Below are positions 8,685 to 16,346 of a stretch of 54,493 nucleotides of DNA, one piece after another (position 1 is the first letter of the stretch; each line of letters starts with the position of its first letter). The DNA lies in contig JAUXUN010000002.1 in assembly GCA_030680855.1 (NCBI GenBank), positions 1-54,493 on the forward strand. The letters are read 5' to 3'. The DNA is from Aestuariivirga sp. (GTDB taxonomy: Bacteria; Pseudomonadota; Alphaproteobacteria; Rhizobiales; Aestuariivirgaceae). The notes below the pieces were generated by a model. That model made no database searches. It was not told the origin of the DNA and saw only the letters and a list, made by a program, of their open reading frames with translations. The position numbers and the translations under genes are program-made.

Positions 8685-9542
8685 ATGAAAAGGCGCCACA
8701 TCAGCGTGTCGACGGTGGCCTATGAAGGCTATCCCATTGAAACAGCCTTCGGAGAACTGGTGAGACTCGGCATCCCTTTGGTCGAGCCCGCCTATATCAA
8801 GGGCTACATGTCCTTTTCCGAGGATGATTTCGAAGACGCCGCGATCGGAAAGATGCAGCAGCTGCTGCAACAACATGGGTTAAGCAGCATTGCGATCTCC
8901 GCGCACATGAACTGTGGTGCACCAGACGCGCAGGAGATGCTGGCCCGTCGGCTGCGCTTCACGGCGGGCATCGGTGCTCGCTACACAATAACCAATTCCT
9001 CGCCGATCGATCAACGCGAGACTTTGAAACGGACCATTGAGGCCAATATTCCCCTGGCGGAGAAACTGGGCGTGGTCATTGCTCTTGAAAACCCTGGGCA
9101 TGGCCCGACAAACCTCATGGTTGATGGCAAGGCTGCTGCAGCTTTGATCGGGCATTTCAATTCACCTTACGTCCGCATGAACTATGACACCAGCAACGCG
9201 CTTACCTGCACGGAGGGCAAGACGCGACCAGAGCAAGATATAGACTATGCGCTACCCCATTCCTGTCACGTGCATTTGAAGGACGTCGTCCGCAAGAACG
9301 ACCGTTGGGAATATGTGGCAATCGGTGCTGGAGAAATTGACTATGCACTTCTGCTTTCCAAGCTGGCCAATTGGCCGGACCTCCCGCTCACCCTTGAGCT
9401 GCCCCTGCGATTGCGAAGAACATTCCACCAAGATCCAGTGCGAAGACCTGACGTAATACCTTTGAACGAGATTGCCGCTGCCATCCAACAGTCCTGGGAT
9501 TGCTGTGCGCAGGCCATCGAAAATGTGGCGCCAGCAAGATAG
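8685..9542 (+). CDS. TIM-barrel sugar isomerase/epimerase-family enzyme, possible 3-oxo-isoapionate decarboxylase
   Basis: About 285 residues from the ATG at 8685, chosen because GAGGGAG lies upstream; an ATG at 8661 has no ribosome-binding site. The protein is an AP-endonuclease-2/xylose-isomerase-like TIM barrel. The four metal ligands of the family are visible: Glu in VIALENPGHG, Asp in MNYDTSNAL, His in HVHLKDV and Glu in LTLELPL. It is transcribed away from the dehydrogenase operon through a shared control region. In one oxidative apionate route, 3-oxo-isoapionate is decarboxylated to L-erythrulose (OiaC); this protein could be that enzyme, but the family also contains many epimerases and isomerases. 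The fold is certain; the reaction is a guess from context. Confidence 0.7.
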   Translation: MKRRHISVSTVAYEGYPIETAFGELVRLGIPLVEPAYIKGYMSFSEDDFEDAAIGKMQQLLQQHGLSSIAISAHMNCGAPDAQEMLARRLRFTAGIGARYTITNSSPIDQRETLKRTIEANIPLAEKLGVVIALENPGHGPTNLMVDGKAAAALIGHFNSPYVRMNYDTSNALTCTEGKTRPEQDIDYALPHSCHVHLKDVVRKNDRWEYVAIGAGEIDYALLLSKLANWPDLPLTLELPLRLRRTFHQDPVRRPDVIPLNEIAAAIQQSWDCCAQAIENVAPAR

Positions 9543-9656
9543 GTATCGCCACAGCGCTCGCCATTTGCATCGCCGCAACTGTCATCTTCTGGCTAGCGAA
9601 GATTGTTGTCGCGCTAAATGAGGTGCGATCAACACTTATGCTTAGACGTCCAAAGG

Positions 9657-9822
9657 CTTGGCGGAAACTTGGCGGTAAATGCCGTTTTGTCCCGTCTTCG
9701 AACGTACTTGGCGGTCCCCGAAAGTTCTCATAAGTATTTGAAATATGTCGATTTGTGCGTCACGGCCAGACCTTGACATGGTAGGGGCCACAGGTTCGAA
9801 CCCTGTACCGCCCACCATTTTC
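9657..9822 (+). repeat. Island attachment-site repeat, copy 1 (att with tRNA-Val 3' fragment)
   Basis: This stretch recurs at 19387-19542 with about 85-90% identity and one 10-base insertion here (9721-9730). It begins with three CTTGGCGG motifs (9657, 9668 and 9707), which look like integrase arm-binding sites, and ends with the tRNA fragment at 9771-9817 followed by a shared TTTTC. The layout, integrase arms followed by the displaced 3' end of a tRNA gene, is that of an island's attR. Sequence identity stops sharply after 9822, marking the junction between two neighbouring islands. Confidence 0.7.
9771..9817 (+). other. 3' fragment of tRNA-Val(GAC), not a functional tRNA
   Basis: The bases give an anticodon loop TTGACAT (anticodon GAC, valine), a 3' anticodon strand GGTAG, a T-arm ACAGG-TTCGAAC-CCTGT, an acceptor strand ACCGCCC, discriminator A and an encoded CCA. 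The matching 5' half (acceptor GGGCGGT, D-arm) is absent: the bases before CC do not pair. The fragment begins at the anticodon loop, a preferred crossover site of tRNA-targeting tyrosine recombinases. The 3' anticodon strand differs from copy 2 by one base (GGTAG against GGCAG). Confidence 0.75.
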
Positions 9823-10284
9823 CTAAGCAGTTCAGCATTCCTATCAGTTAGTTTTGGTTGGGTTTCTTGATGTTGGGCTTTCTGGTTCTTTTTTCGACTC
9901 CCGAATTTGGTTTTCGGGTCCAATTTGCACCTTGGGCACCGTTTGAACAATTGGGAATGCCATGCATTCGAGAGAAGTTTAGTGACAGTGCGGGCAGGCT
10001 GTGCCTTTGCATCAAAGCTTACGGGAACGTGGGTCCGGCATTCGCTGATTCTTTGCACTGGTGATACCAATAATCCGCAGTTGATTTACTTTTTCTGCTC
10101 AACGACCACTCAGCCAGCTCGTTGATCTCATAAAATACTCATCCGCCATGCTTCCTGAAACAGGGGTCCACCAAAGACTGCAGATTTGCAAACGCCGGGC
10201 AAGAATGGCCATCCGTGTTTTTGTTAAATCGAGGCGCACCGGCCCTCAAAGCGGATTTCGACATGGTTAAACTCTATTCTGACC
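9823..10284. other. Intergenic region at the left end of the 9.7-kb island
   Basis: This stretch lies between the attachment repeat and the LacI promoter. Reading frames exist on both strands, but none has a plausible start, ribosome-binding site or recognisable motif; the longest minus-strand frame merely runs through the tRNA fragment. No integrase gene or remnant is recognisable, which is notable because an island's integrase gene often sits next to an attachment site. Confidence 0.5.
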
Positions 10285-10318
10285 GTGATTGACGTACCTC
10301 ACCTCGGGAAACTATAGT
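10285..10318 (+). promoter_or_regulatory. lacI-type gene promoter with overlapping operator
   Basis: TTGACG (10289-10294), an 18-base spacer and TATAGT (10313-10318) form a promoter 20 bases before the LacI-family start codon. The 18-base near-palindrome GTGATTGACGTACCTCAC (10285-10302) covers the -35. On the other strand it reads GTGAGGTACGTCAATCAC, closely matching the operator at 11646. Autorepression by the LacI-type protein is the simplest reading. Confidence 0.6.
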
Positions 10319-10338
10319 CACGTTTTGAGGAAGCGCAA

Positions 10339-11373
10339 ATGACAAGGCCAACTGTACGGGATATTGCAAGGGAGGCGGGCGTCAGTTTGGCGACCGTTGA
10401 CCGTGTGCTGAACTCCCGGCCCCGTGTACGGGAAAACAGCATAAGGCTTGTCCAGGACGCTGTTGAGAAGCTGGGATATGTTCGTGACGTATCCGCGGCG
10501 AACCTGGCAAAGCGAAAGGAATATCGCTTCGCTTTCATCATTCCCGACAGCAGGAGCAAGTTCGTCGAGACAATCCTTGCGGCTTTGAACGAAGTAAAAC
10601 AGGTTCCTGGTCCCGATCGAATTTCAGTCGACACAATCCTTGCCCCGGCGGATGACGCGAATGCCACTGCGCGCATTCTGACCGGACTTGACGTGCAGCG
10701 ATTCGATGGCGTCGCAATCATGTGTCCGGAAACACCACAAGTGCGTGACGCCGTGATACGGCTCAAGCAAGCTGGACTGGCCGTGGTCGCATTGGTTTCT
10801 GATCTGCCCAGTTCCAGGCGTGACCACTTTGTGGGGGTTGACAACAAGGCCGCCGGGCGGACAGCGGGTGCTCTAATGGGCCGGTTTCTTTGTGGAAAAC
10901 AGGGAAAGGTCCTCGTGGTCTCGGGCTCACTTTTGTCCCGGGACAGCATCGAGCGGCGGTTTGGATTTGACGGTATCCTTGCAGAGCGCTTTCCGTCTTT
11001 GGTGGTTCTGCCGACCGTTGAGTCCCGCAATGACAACTATCGTCTGATATCTATTGTCAAACAAGTCATGACTGCTCACCGCGATATCTTGGGCATCTAC
11101 GCCCTGGGCAGCGGCAACTCCGCAATTCTGGATGCATTGAGGGCAACAGGAAGGATTCGAAGCTGCACTCTAATAATGCATGAGTTGACGGAAATAACGC
11201 GTGCGGCTTTGGAGGCCGACGAGGTGGATGTGGTGATCATGCAGAATGTAGGTCATCTTGTACGCAGTTCGATCCGTGTATTGCGTGCGTATTCGGACAA
11301 CACGCCAATAGTAGACTCACAGGAAAAGATCCGGATTGAAATTGTCACGAAAGAGAACCTCGTCGAGTTGTGA
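10339..11373 (+). CDS. LacI-family transcriptional regulator
   Basis: A 344-residue regulator with the classic N-terminal HTH and hinge (TVRDIAREAGVSLATVDRVL, residues 4-23) followed by a periplasmic-binding-protein-like ligand domain (about residues 65-340). GAGGAAG precedes the ATG. It stands directly upstream of the transporter operon in the same orientation. The same palindrome occurs at its own promoter and twice before the operon, so it probably controls itself and the operon; most LacI regulators repress until a sugar or sugar phosphate binds. The ligand domain resembles those that bind pentoses or polyols rather than lactose, but the effector cannot be named. Confidence 0.9.
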   Translation: MTRPTVRDIAREAGVSLATVDRVLNSRPRVRENSIRLVQDAVEKLGYVRDVSAANLAKRKEYRFAFIIPDSRSKFVETILAALNEVKQVPGPDRISVDTILAPADDANATARILTGLDVQRFDGVAIMCPETPQVRDAVIRLKQAGLAVVALVSDLPSSRRDHFVGVDNKAAGRTAGALMGRFLCGKQGKVLVVSGSLLSRDSIERRFGFDGILAERFPSLVVLPTVESRNDNYRLISIVKQVMTAHRDILGIYALGSGNSAILDALRATGRIRSCTLIMHELTEITRAALEADEVDVVIMQNVGHLVRSSIRVLRAYSDNTPIVDSQEKIRIEIVTKENLVEL

Positions 11374-11614
11374 AGGTTGATCTCGAAAATTGGGGCGATT
11401 GCGCCGATATCGAAATCTCCAACTAGTTGCTCCGGGCATATGATTGGCATTGATTGGCTTCAAGAAGCCAGGGTATAGGACTTATCCCAGTTCTCAGCGA
11501 GCGAGTGTCGTCGCCATCCATTGGCGAACCAAACGCAATGACTCGATTATTAACTATCTGATTCTAAACATTAAAACTTTCCACAAGTTGCGATCAGTGA
11601 AAGCGTACTTCCAA
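11374..11614. other. Intergenic region between the LacI gene and the transporter operators
   Basis: This AT-rich stretch after the LacI stop codon holds no credible gene. Short reading frames lack ribosome-binding sites. I saw no strong hairpin followed by a T-run, so a terminator for the LacI gene is not evident. Confidence 0.4.
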
Positions 11615-11669
11615 CTGAGATACGTAGCTAAAAAAACTTCTTGACGTGAGGTACGTAACTCACTAAATC
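11615..11669 (+). promoter_or_regulatory. Transporter operon promoter with two LacI-type operators
   Basis: TTGACG (11641-11646), a 17-base spacer and TAAATC (11664-11669) form a sigma-70 promoter. The near-perfect palindrome GTGAGGTACGTAACTCAC (11646-11663) fills the spacer. A weaker copy, CTGAGATACGTAGCTAAA (11615-11632), starts 31 bases upstream, close to three helical turns. The spacing suggests two repressor dimers bound on one face of the DNA. The core TACGTA lacks the central CG flanked as in CcpA/PurR sites but has the right length for a LacI-family operator. Confidence 0.65.
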
Positions 11670-11747
11670 TTGCTCCCGTCGTTTCCGGGCAAATTGCTTC
11701 CAATTGAACTAGCGGGGCATGCCCATCACAACGGGAGGAGACTAAAA

Positions 11748-13067
11748 ATGAAGATCAAGACCCTACTGAGTGCCACGGCGCTTGCGTGCTCATTATCCGC
11801 CTCGAACGCATATGCGGAAGACCTGACGCTGTGCTGGGCCGCTTGGGACCCCGCTAACGCGCTGGTCGAGCTGTCTAAGGATTTTGAGTCCAAATCAGGC
11901 CACAAGATGCATTTTGAATTTGTGCCCTGGCCCAACTTCGCCGACCGGATGCTGAACGAATTGAACTCGGGCGGCAAGCTTTGCGATCTGATGATCGGCG
12001 ACAGTCAGTGGATCGGCGGCGCAGCCGAGAGCGGACACTACGTCAAGCTGAACGATTTCTTCGATGCCAATGGCATCAAGATGGACGATTTCGTTCCCGC
12101 CACGGTCATCGGCTATTCGGAATGGCCAAAGAACACGCCGAACTACTGGGCCCTGCCGGCCTTTGGCGATGTCGTCGGCTGGACCTATCGCAAGGATTGG
12201 TTCGCACGGCCTGAACTGCAGGCCGAATTCAAAACAAAATACGGCCGCGAGCTTGTCGCTCCCGCAACCTTTGCTGAATTGAAGGACATTGCCGCATTCT
12301 TCCAGAACCGGACAATCGACGGCAAGACAGTCTACGGTGCCTCGATCTATACCGAGCGCGGCTCCGAAGGCATTACGATGGGCGCCATGGACGTGCTCTA
12401 CAGCTTCGGCTTCAAATACGACAATCCAAAAAAACCTTATGAGATGGCGGGGTTCGTCAACTCACCTGGTGCTGTTGCGGGCCTTGAATTCTATAAGGCG
12501 CTCTACGATTGCTGCACACCTCCAGGCTCCTCGAACGGCTATATGGGTGAAGGCATTGACGCTTTCAAATCCGGGCAAGTCGCACTGCAGATGAACTTTG
12601 CCTTTACCTGGCCGGGCTTCGAGGCCGATCCAAATGTCGGCGGTGGCAAAACCGGCTATCTGGTCAACCCGGCAGGCCCCAGTGGCGAAAAGTTCGCCCA
12701 GCTTGGCGGTCAGGGCATTTCGGTGGTGTCATACTCAACAAAGCAGGACGCGGCGCTTGAATACATCAAATGGTTTGCACAGCCCGATGTGCAGCAGAAA
12801 TGGTGGAAGGCCGGCGGTTTCTCCTGTCTGAGGTCAGTGGTTGAGGCAGCCGATTTTGCAACCAGCCAGCCCTATGCCCAGACCTTCCTCGACTCGATGG
12901 CTATCGTAAGGGACTTCTGGGCGGAGCCAAGCTATGCGACGCTGCTTCAGGACACGCAAAAGCGTTTCCACGACTATGTCGTTGCCGGGAAGGGCACGGC
13001 ACAGGAGGCACTTGACGGGTTGGTTGAGGATTGGGCCAAAACTTTCAAGGACGACGGCAAGGTCTGA
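11748..13067 (+). CDS. Sugar ABC transporter substrate-binding protein (MalE/UgpB-type, family 1)
   Basis: About 439 residues from the ATG at 11748, which follows GGGAGGAG; the open frame extends to 11670, but the signal peptide starts here (MKIKTLLSATALACSLSASN, cleaved near AYA-ED). The mature protein has the SBP_bac_1 fold, with LCWAAWDPANALVELSKDF and MHFEFVPWPNF at the start of lobe 1 and ALPAFGDVVGWTYRKDW in the hinge region. Unusually for the family it has several cysteines (CWAAW, LCDLM, YDCCTPPGS, FSCLRS), which could form disulfides in the periplasm. It is the first gene of an operon that also encodes two permeases, two ATPases and a DhaK-type kinase; a three- or four-carbon ketose, polyol or derived sugar is a reasonable guess for the ligand. 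Confidence 0.88.
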   Translation: MKIKTLLSATALACSLSASNAYAEDLTLCWAAWDPANALVELSKDFESKSGHKMHFEFVPWPNFADRMLNELNSGGKLCDLMIGDSQWIGGAAESGHYVKLNDFFDANGIKMDDFVPATVIGYSEWPKNTPNYWALPAFGDVVGWTYRKDWFARPELQAEFKTKYGRELVAPATFAELKDIAAFFQNRTIDGKTVYGASIYTERGSEGITMGAMDVLYSFGFKYDNPKKPYEMAGFVNSPGAVAGLEFYKALYDCCTPPGSSNGYMGEGIDAFKSGQVALQMNFAFTWPGFEADPNVGGGKTGYLVNPAGPSGEKFAQLGGQGISVVSYSTKQDAALEYIKWFAQPDVQQKWWKAGGFSCLRSVVEAADFATSQPYAQTFLDSMAIVRDFWAEPSYATLLQDTQKRFHDYVVAGKGTAQEALDGLVEDWAKTFKDDGKV

Positions 13068-13074
13068 ACCTTAG

Positions 13075-13120
13075 AGGGCTCTTCTGAATAGAAGGGCAAC
13101 AGGAATCCGCGCAGAGCCCT
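13075..13120 (+). other. Intercistronic hairpin after the binding-protein gene
   Basis: AGGGCTCT (13075-13082) pairs exactly with AGAGCCCT (13113-13120). A further GGGCCC palindrome follows at 13134-13139. There is no T-run, so this is more likely a stabilising or attenuating hairpin than a full terminator. Such structures often raise the level of a binding protein over its permeases, as between malE and malF. Confidence 0.45.
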
Positions 13121-13174
13121 GATACACTTCATCGGGCCCTGCGCGCGCATTCCAAATCAGTCGAAAGAAACCTT

Positions 13175-14122
13175 ATGTTGAACACCATGACGGAGCGCGT
13201 CGCAAAAGTCACGCCGCTGGCGGCCGTACGCCGTATCAGAGGCCTCAGCGACCGTACGATTGCCTGGATCTTCGTGGCGCCGACAATCTTTCTGCTGCTC
13301 GCGATCAATATCTTTCCCTTGGTTTGGACGATCCGGCTCAGCTTGACAAACTATCGGGCCAACCAGCCAAACCGACCGTTGCAATGGGTGGGTTTGGATA
13401 ACTACCGCCGAATCCTGAACGATTCCGATATCTGGAACACAATGCAGGTCACGGCGCATTTCCTTATCTGGACGATCGTCCTTCAGGTGCTCATCGGGTT
13501 CACACTTGCGTGGCTCATCAACCGCAAATTCAAGGGCAACGATCTGTGGACGACGATCATTGTGCTGCCGATGATGCTGTCGCCCGCGGTGGTTGGAAAT
13601 TTCTGGACATTTTTCTACCAGCCGCAGATTGGCATCTTCAACTATGTGGTGGCATTCTTCGCAGGCGCGGATCCGTCGTCCTTTACCATGATCGGGTCGG
13701 TCGATCTGGCGCCTTGGTCCATTGTGATCGTTGACACATGGATGTGGACACCTTTCGTAATGCTGATCTGTCTTGCTGGCCTGCGTTCGATCCCGAGCTA
13801 CATCTACGAAGCCGCGGCCATCGACCGGGCAAGCAGCTGGCGGCAATTCTGGACTATCACCATCCCTATGGTGATGCCGTTTCTGATGCTCGCGGTGCTG
13901 TTCCGCGGCATCGAGAATTTCAAGATGTTCGATCTTGTGGTTCAGTTGACGGGCGGCGGCCCGGGATCCACCACGGAGCTCACATCGATCAATCTGAAAC
14001 GCGAAGCCTTCGAGAAATGGCGCACCGGCTATGCCTCTGCCTATGCGATCATCCTCTTTGTTACCGTCTTTGGGTTGGCCTCGATTTACGTGAAGGCGCT
14101 GAACAAGGTGAAAGAAAGATGA
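13175..14122 (+). CDS. Sugar ABC transporter permease (MalF-type)
   Basis: A 315-residue inner-membrane protein of the BPD_transp_1 family with six predicted membrane segments. The first is IAWIFVAPTIFLLLAINIFP (about residues 29-48), the usual opening of CUT1 permeases. The EAA loop that docks onto the ATPase reads EAAAIDRASSWRQFWTITIP, about 90 residues from the C-terminus. It overlaps the next permease gene by four bases (ATGA at 14119). An ATG at 13187 is an alternative start. With the permease at 14119 it would form the transmembrane channel for the binding protein at 11748. Confidence 0.9.
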   Translation: MLNTMTERVAKVTPLAAVRRIRGLSDRTIAWIFVAPTIFLLLAINIFPLVWTIRLSLTNYRANQPNRPLQWVGLDNYRRILNDSDIWNTMQVTAHFLIWTIVLQVLIGFTLAWLINRKFKGNDLWTTIIVLPMMLSPAVVGNFWTFFYQPQIGIFNYVVAFFAGADPSSFTMIGSVDLAPWSIVIVDTWMWTPFVMLICLAGLRSIPSYIYEAAAIDRASSWRQFWTITIPMVMPFLMLAVLFRGIENFKMFDLVVQLTGGGPGSTTELTSINLKREAFEKWRTGYASAYAIILFVTVFGLASIYVKALNKVKER

Positions 14123-15060
14123 GCAGCTATTCGATCACCGCACCCTCATCGAGGCAGAAATGGATCGCCGGAACCATTGTCATCCTCTACGCGCTGATCA
14201 CCATCACGCCGCTGGTCTGGATTATCGCAACCGGGTTCAAGAGCGGTCCCGATTCGATCTCTTATCCGCCCAAGGTCCTGTTCCAGCCCACGCTTGAGGG
14301 TTATGTGAACCTCTTTACCACACGCACGCGGGCAAACGCCGAGGATCTGGCCGCGATGCCGCCGCCTGAGACCTGGTATGAACAGGTCGTACGCGACAAT
14401 GGCATGGTCATCGCCGGGCCATCGCGCTACGGCGAGCGCTTCCTCAACTCGGTGATCATCGGCTTCGGCTCGACTTTCCTGTCGGTCTTTCTCGGAACGC
14501 TGGCGGCTTATGCCTTCAGCCGCTTCAAGATTCCGCTCAAGGACGATCTCCTGTTCTTTATCCTGTCGACGCGCATGATGCCGCCGATCGCCGTCGCGAT
14601 CCCGATATTCCTGATGTTCCGCACGCTGGGGCTCAGCGACACGCATCTTGGAATGATCCTGCTTTATACTGCGGTGAATATCTCGCTTGCCGTCTGGCTG
14701 CTCAAGGGCTTCATCGACGAGATCCCCCGGGAATACGAAGAGGCGGCATTGATCGACGGCTATACGAGGTTCCAGGCATTCTACAAAGTCGTGCTGCCGC
14801 AGGCCGCCACGGGCATCGCCTCGACCGCGATCTTCTGCCTGATTTTTGCCTGGAACGAATACGCCTTTGCCGTGCTGCTGACCTCTGGCACGGCCCAGAC
14901 CGCACCGCCCTTCATCCCCACCATCATCGGTGTAGGCGGGAAGGACTGGCCGGCCGTCGCAGCGGGGGCCACATTGTTCCTCTTGCCGGTCATGGTTTTC
15001 ACGATCCTCCTGCGCAAACACTTGCTGCGGGGCATCACCTTCGGGGCGGTGCGGAAATGA
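14119..15060 (+). CDS. Sugar ABC transporter permease (MalG-type)
   Basis: The protein has 313 residues from the ATG at 14119, which overlaps the preceding stop; a longer open frame back to 13738 is a shadow of the first permease. Membrane segments begin with WIAGTIVILYALITITPLVW. A long periplasmic loop with EDLAAMPPPETWYEQVVRDN separates segments 1 and 2, longer than in MalG. The EAA loop is EEAALIDGYTRFQAFYKVVL. The stop overlaps the start of the small membrane protein gene by four bases, so the operon is continuous. Confidence 0.9.
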   Translation: MSSYSITAPSSRQKWIAGTIVILYALITITPLVWIIATGFKSGPDSISYPPKVLFQPTLEGYVNLFTTRTRANAEDLAAMPPPETWYEQVVRDNGMVIAGPSRYGERFLNSVIIGFGSTFLSVFLGTLAAYAFSRFKIPLKDDLLFFILSTRMMPPIAVAIPIFLMFRTLGLSDTHLGMILLYTAVNISLAVWLLKGFIDEIPREYEEAALIDGYTRFQAFYKVVLPQAATGIASTAIFCLIFAWNEYAFAVLLTSGTAQTAPPFIPTIIGVGGKDWPAVAAGATLFLLPVMVFTILLRKHLLRGITFGAVRK

Positions 15061-15245
15061 GCGAATTCGTGAACGGCTTGCTCCGCCTGCGCCGCGGCCC
15101 ATGGGAAATAGTCGCCTCGATCCTGATCGCCATCGGTGTCGTGATGTTGATGCAGGACGTGGCCCTCTGGCTATATACCTATTCCTTCATCGTTACGCTG
15201 GTGGGCACTGTCATGTTCATCGTTGTCAGTCATTTTCCGGAGTGA
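15057..15245 (+). CDS. 62-residue membrane protein inside a sugar transporter operon
   Basis: A small protein with two hydrophobic helices (about residues 17-36 and 41-58) and a basic N-terminal segment (LLRLRRGP), suggesting the N-terminus faces the cytoplasm. Four-base overlap with the permease gene and a three-base gap to the ATPase gene make it a true operon member. I do not recognise a named family. Rhizobial glycerol importers (GlpSTPQUV) also carry a small membrane protein, GlpU, next to two ATPases and two permeases, so an accessory role in transporter assembly or stability is possible; that is analogy, not homology I can show. Confidence 0.7.
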   Translation: MSEFVNGLLRLRRGPWEIVASILIAIGVVMLMQDVALWLYTYSFIVTLVGTVMFIVVSHFPE

Positions 15246-15248
15246 GCA

Positions 15249-16346
15249 ATGGCCGAGATCACAATTCGTAATCTTCGCAAGGAGTTCGGCGATTTCACCG
15301 CCGTCCAGTCGTCGTCCTTCAAGATCGAAGACGGAGAATTCTTCATGCTTCTCGGCCCCTCCGGCTGCGGCAAGACGACGACGCTACGGATGATCGCTGG
15401 TTTGGAGTTGCCCAGTTCTGGGGAAATCAAAATCGACGGCGAAGAAGTTGCCCAGAAACCCGCCAGTCAGCGCGATATTGCCTTTGTTTTTCAAATGTTC
15501 GCGCTCTACCCGCACATGAACGTCCGCAAAAACCTGAGCTATCCTCTGGTCAGCCAAGGCATGCCCCGTGTACAGGTGCGCGCCAAGGTGGCCGAGGTTG
15601 CGAAGATCCTCGGGATCGAAGCTATTCTCGAAAAACCCATCGGCTGTCTCTCCGGCGGTGACCGCCAGCGCGTCGCCCTTGGCCGCGCCATTGTTCGCAA
15701 CCCCAAGGCCTTCATGATGGACGAGCCGCTCGGCGCTCTGGATGCAGAGTTCCGCGAGCACATGGCAGTGGAACTGCGTGCCCTCCATGACCGCATGGGC
15801 GCAACCACAGTCTACGTCACGCATGACCAGCTGGAAGCCATGCGGATGGGTGACAAGATTGTCGTCATGAACCGTGGCACTATCGAACAGTTCGGCAAGC
15901 CTCAGGACATCTACGACAAACCCGCAACCATGTTCGTTGCCGATTTCATCGGTTCGCCCTCGATGAACTTTCTCCGGTTCCATGGCAATGTTGAAAGGGG
16001 CACTACATCCGTCAAGCTGCATCACCAGCCACTCGCCATTCCGGAAATGCGTGAGCCTTTCGAAGGAGATATGGTTTTTGGCGTGCGGCCCGAACACGTC
16101 CGGCTGACTGACTCAGGTGGCTATCGCGGTCAGGTGAAGGCGACGGAATATCTCGGCACAACACAGATCGTCACACTGAACACCGCGCTTGGCGTTATCA
16201 AGGCGCGGACGGCATCGGGTCAGGTAGCGCGGGTCGGAGAGACGGTCGGGCTGGAATTTGACGGCAAGACCGTGACATTGTTCGACAACCAAACCGGCCG
16301 TGCGCTGCGATCCGACCTGAATGAGGGGGTGCTTGCTCATGGCTGA
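15249..16346 (+). CDS. Sugar ABC transporter ATPase (MalK/UgpC-type), first of two
   Basis: A 365-residue cytosolic ATPase: Walker A GPSGCGKTTT (about residues 36-45), Q-loop VFQMFALYPHM, signature LSGGDRQRVALGRA, Walker B AFMMDEPLGALD, H-loop VYVTHDQ, and a C-terminal MalK-type regulatory beta domain with FGVRPEHVRL. The signature has Asp where most CUT1 ATPases have Gln. A second, different ATPase gene follows with an 8-base overlap, so the transporter probably uses an ATPase heterodimer, as in GlpS/GlpT-type systems, instead of the usual homodimer. Confidence 0.9.
   Translation: MAEITIRNLRKEFGDFTAVQSSSFKIEDGEFFMLLGPSGCGKTTTLRMIAGLELPSSGEIKIDGEEVAQKPASQRDIAFVFQMFALYPHMNVRKNLSYPLVSQGMPRVQVRAKVAEVAKILGIEAILEKPIGCLSGGDRQRVALGRAIVRNPKAFMMDEPLGALDAEFREHMAVELRALHDRMGATTVYVTHDQLEAMRMGDKIVVMNRGTIEQFGKPQDIYDKPATMFVADFIGSPSMNFLRFHGNVERGTTSVKLHHQPLAIPEMREPFEGDMVFGVRPEHVRLTDSGGYRGQVKATEYLGTTQIVTLNTALGVIKARTASGQVARVGETVGLEFDGKTVTLFDNQTGRALRSDLNEGVLAHG

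Noticed and set aside
9771-9817. A complete tRNA gene
   Set aside because: Only the 3' part from the anticodon loop onward is present; the D-arm and 5' acceptor strand are missing and the anticodon stem does not close. The same applies at 19491.
9642-10070. Minus-strand frame containing MVGGTGFEPVAPT
   Set aside because: The motif is the reverse translation of the tRNA T-arm and CCA end; this is a well-known false protein. No ribosome-binding site or family signal otherwise.
13738-14118. N-terminal extension of the MalG-type permease
   Set aside because: It lies in another frame over the MalF-type gene; the ATGA overlap at 14119 and hydrophobic start fix the real beginning.
14146-15102. Long minus-strand frame of 318 codons
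   Set aside because: Antisense shadow of the MalG-type permease; composition is Arg/Asp-rich and lacks motifs.
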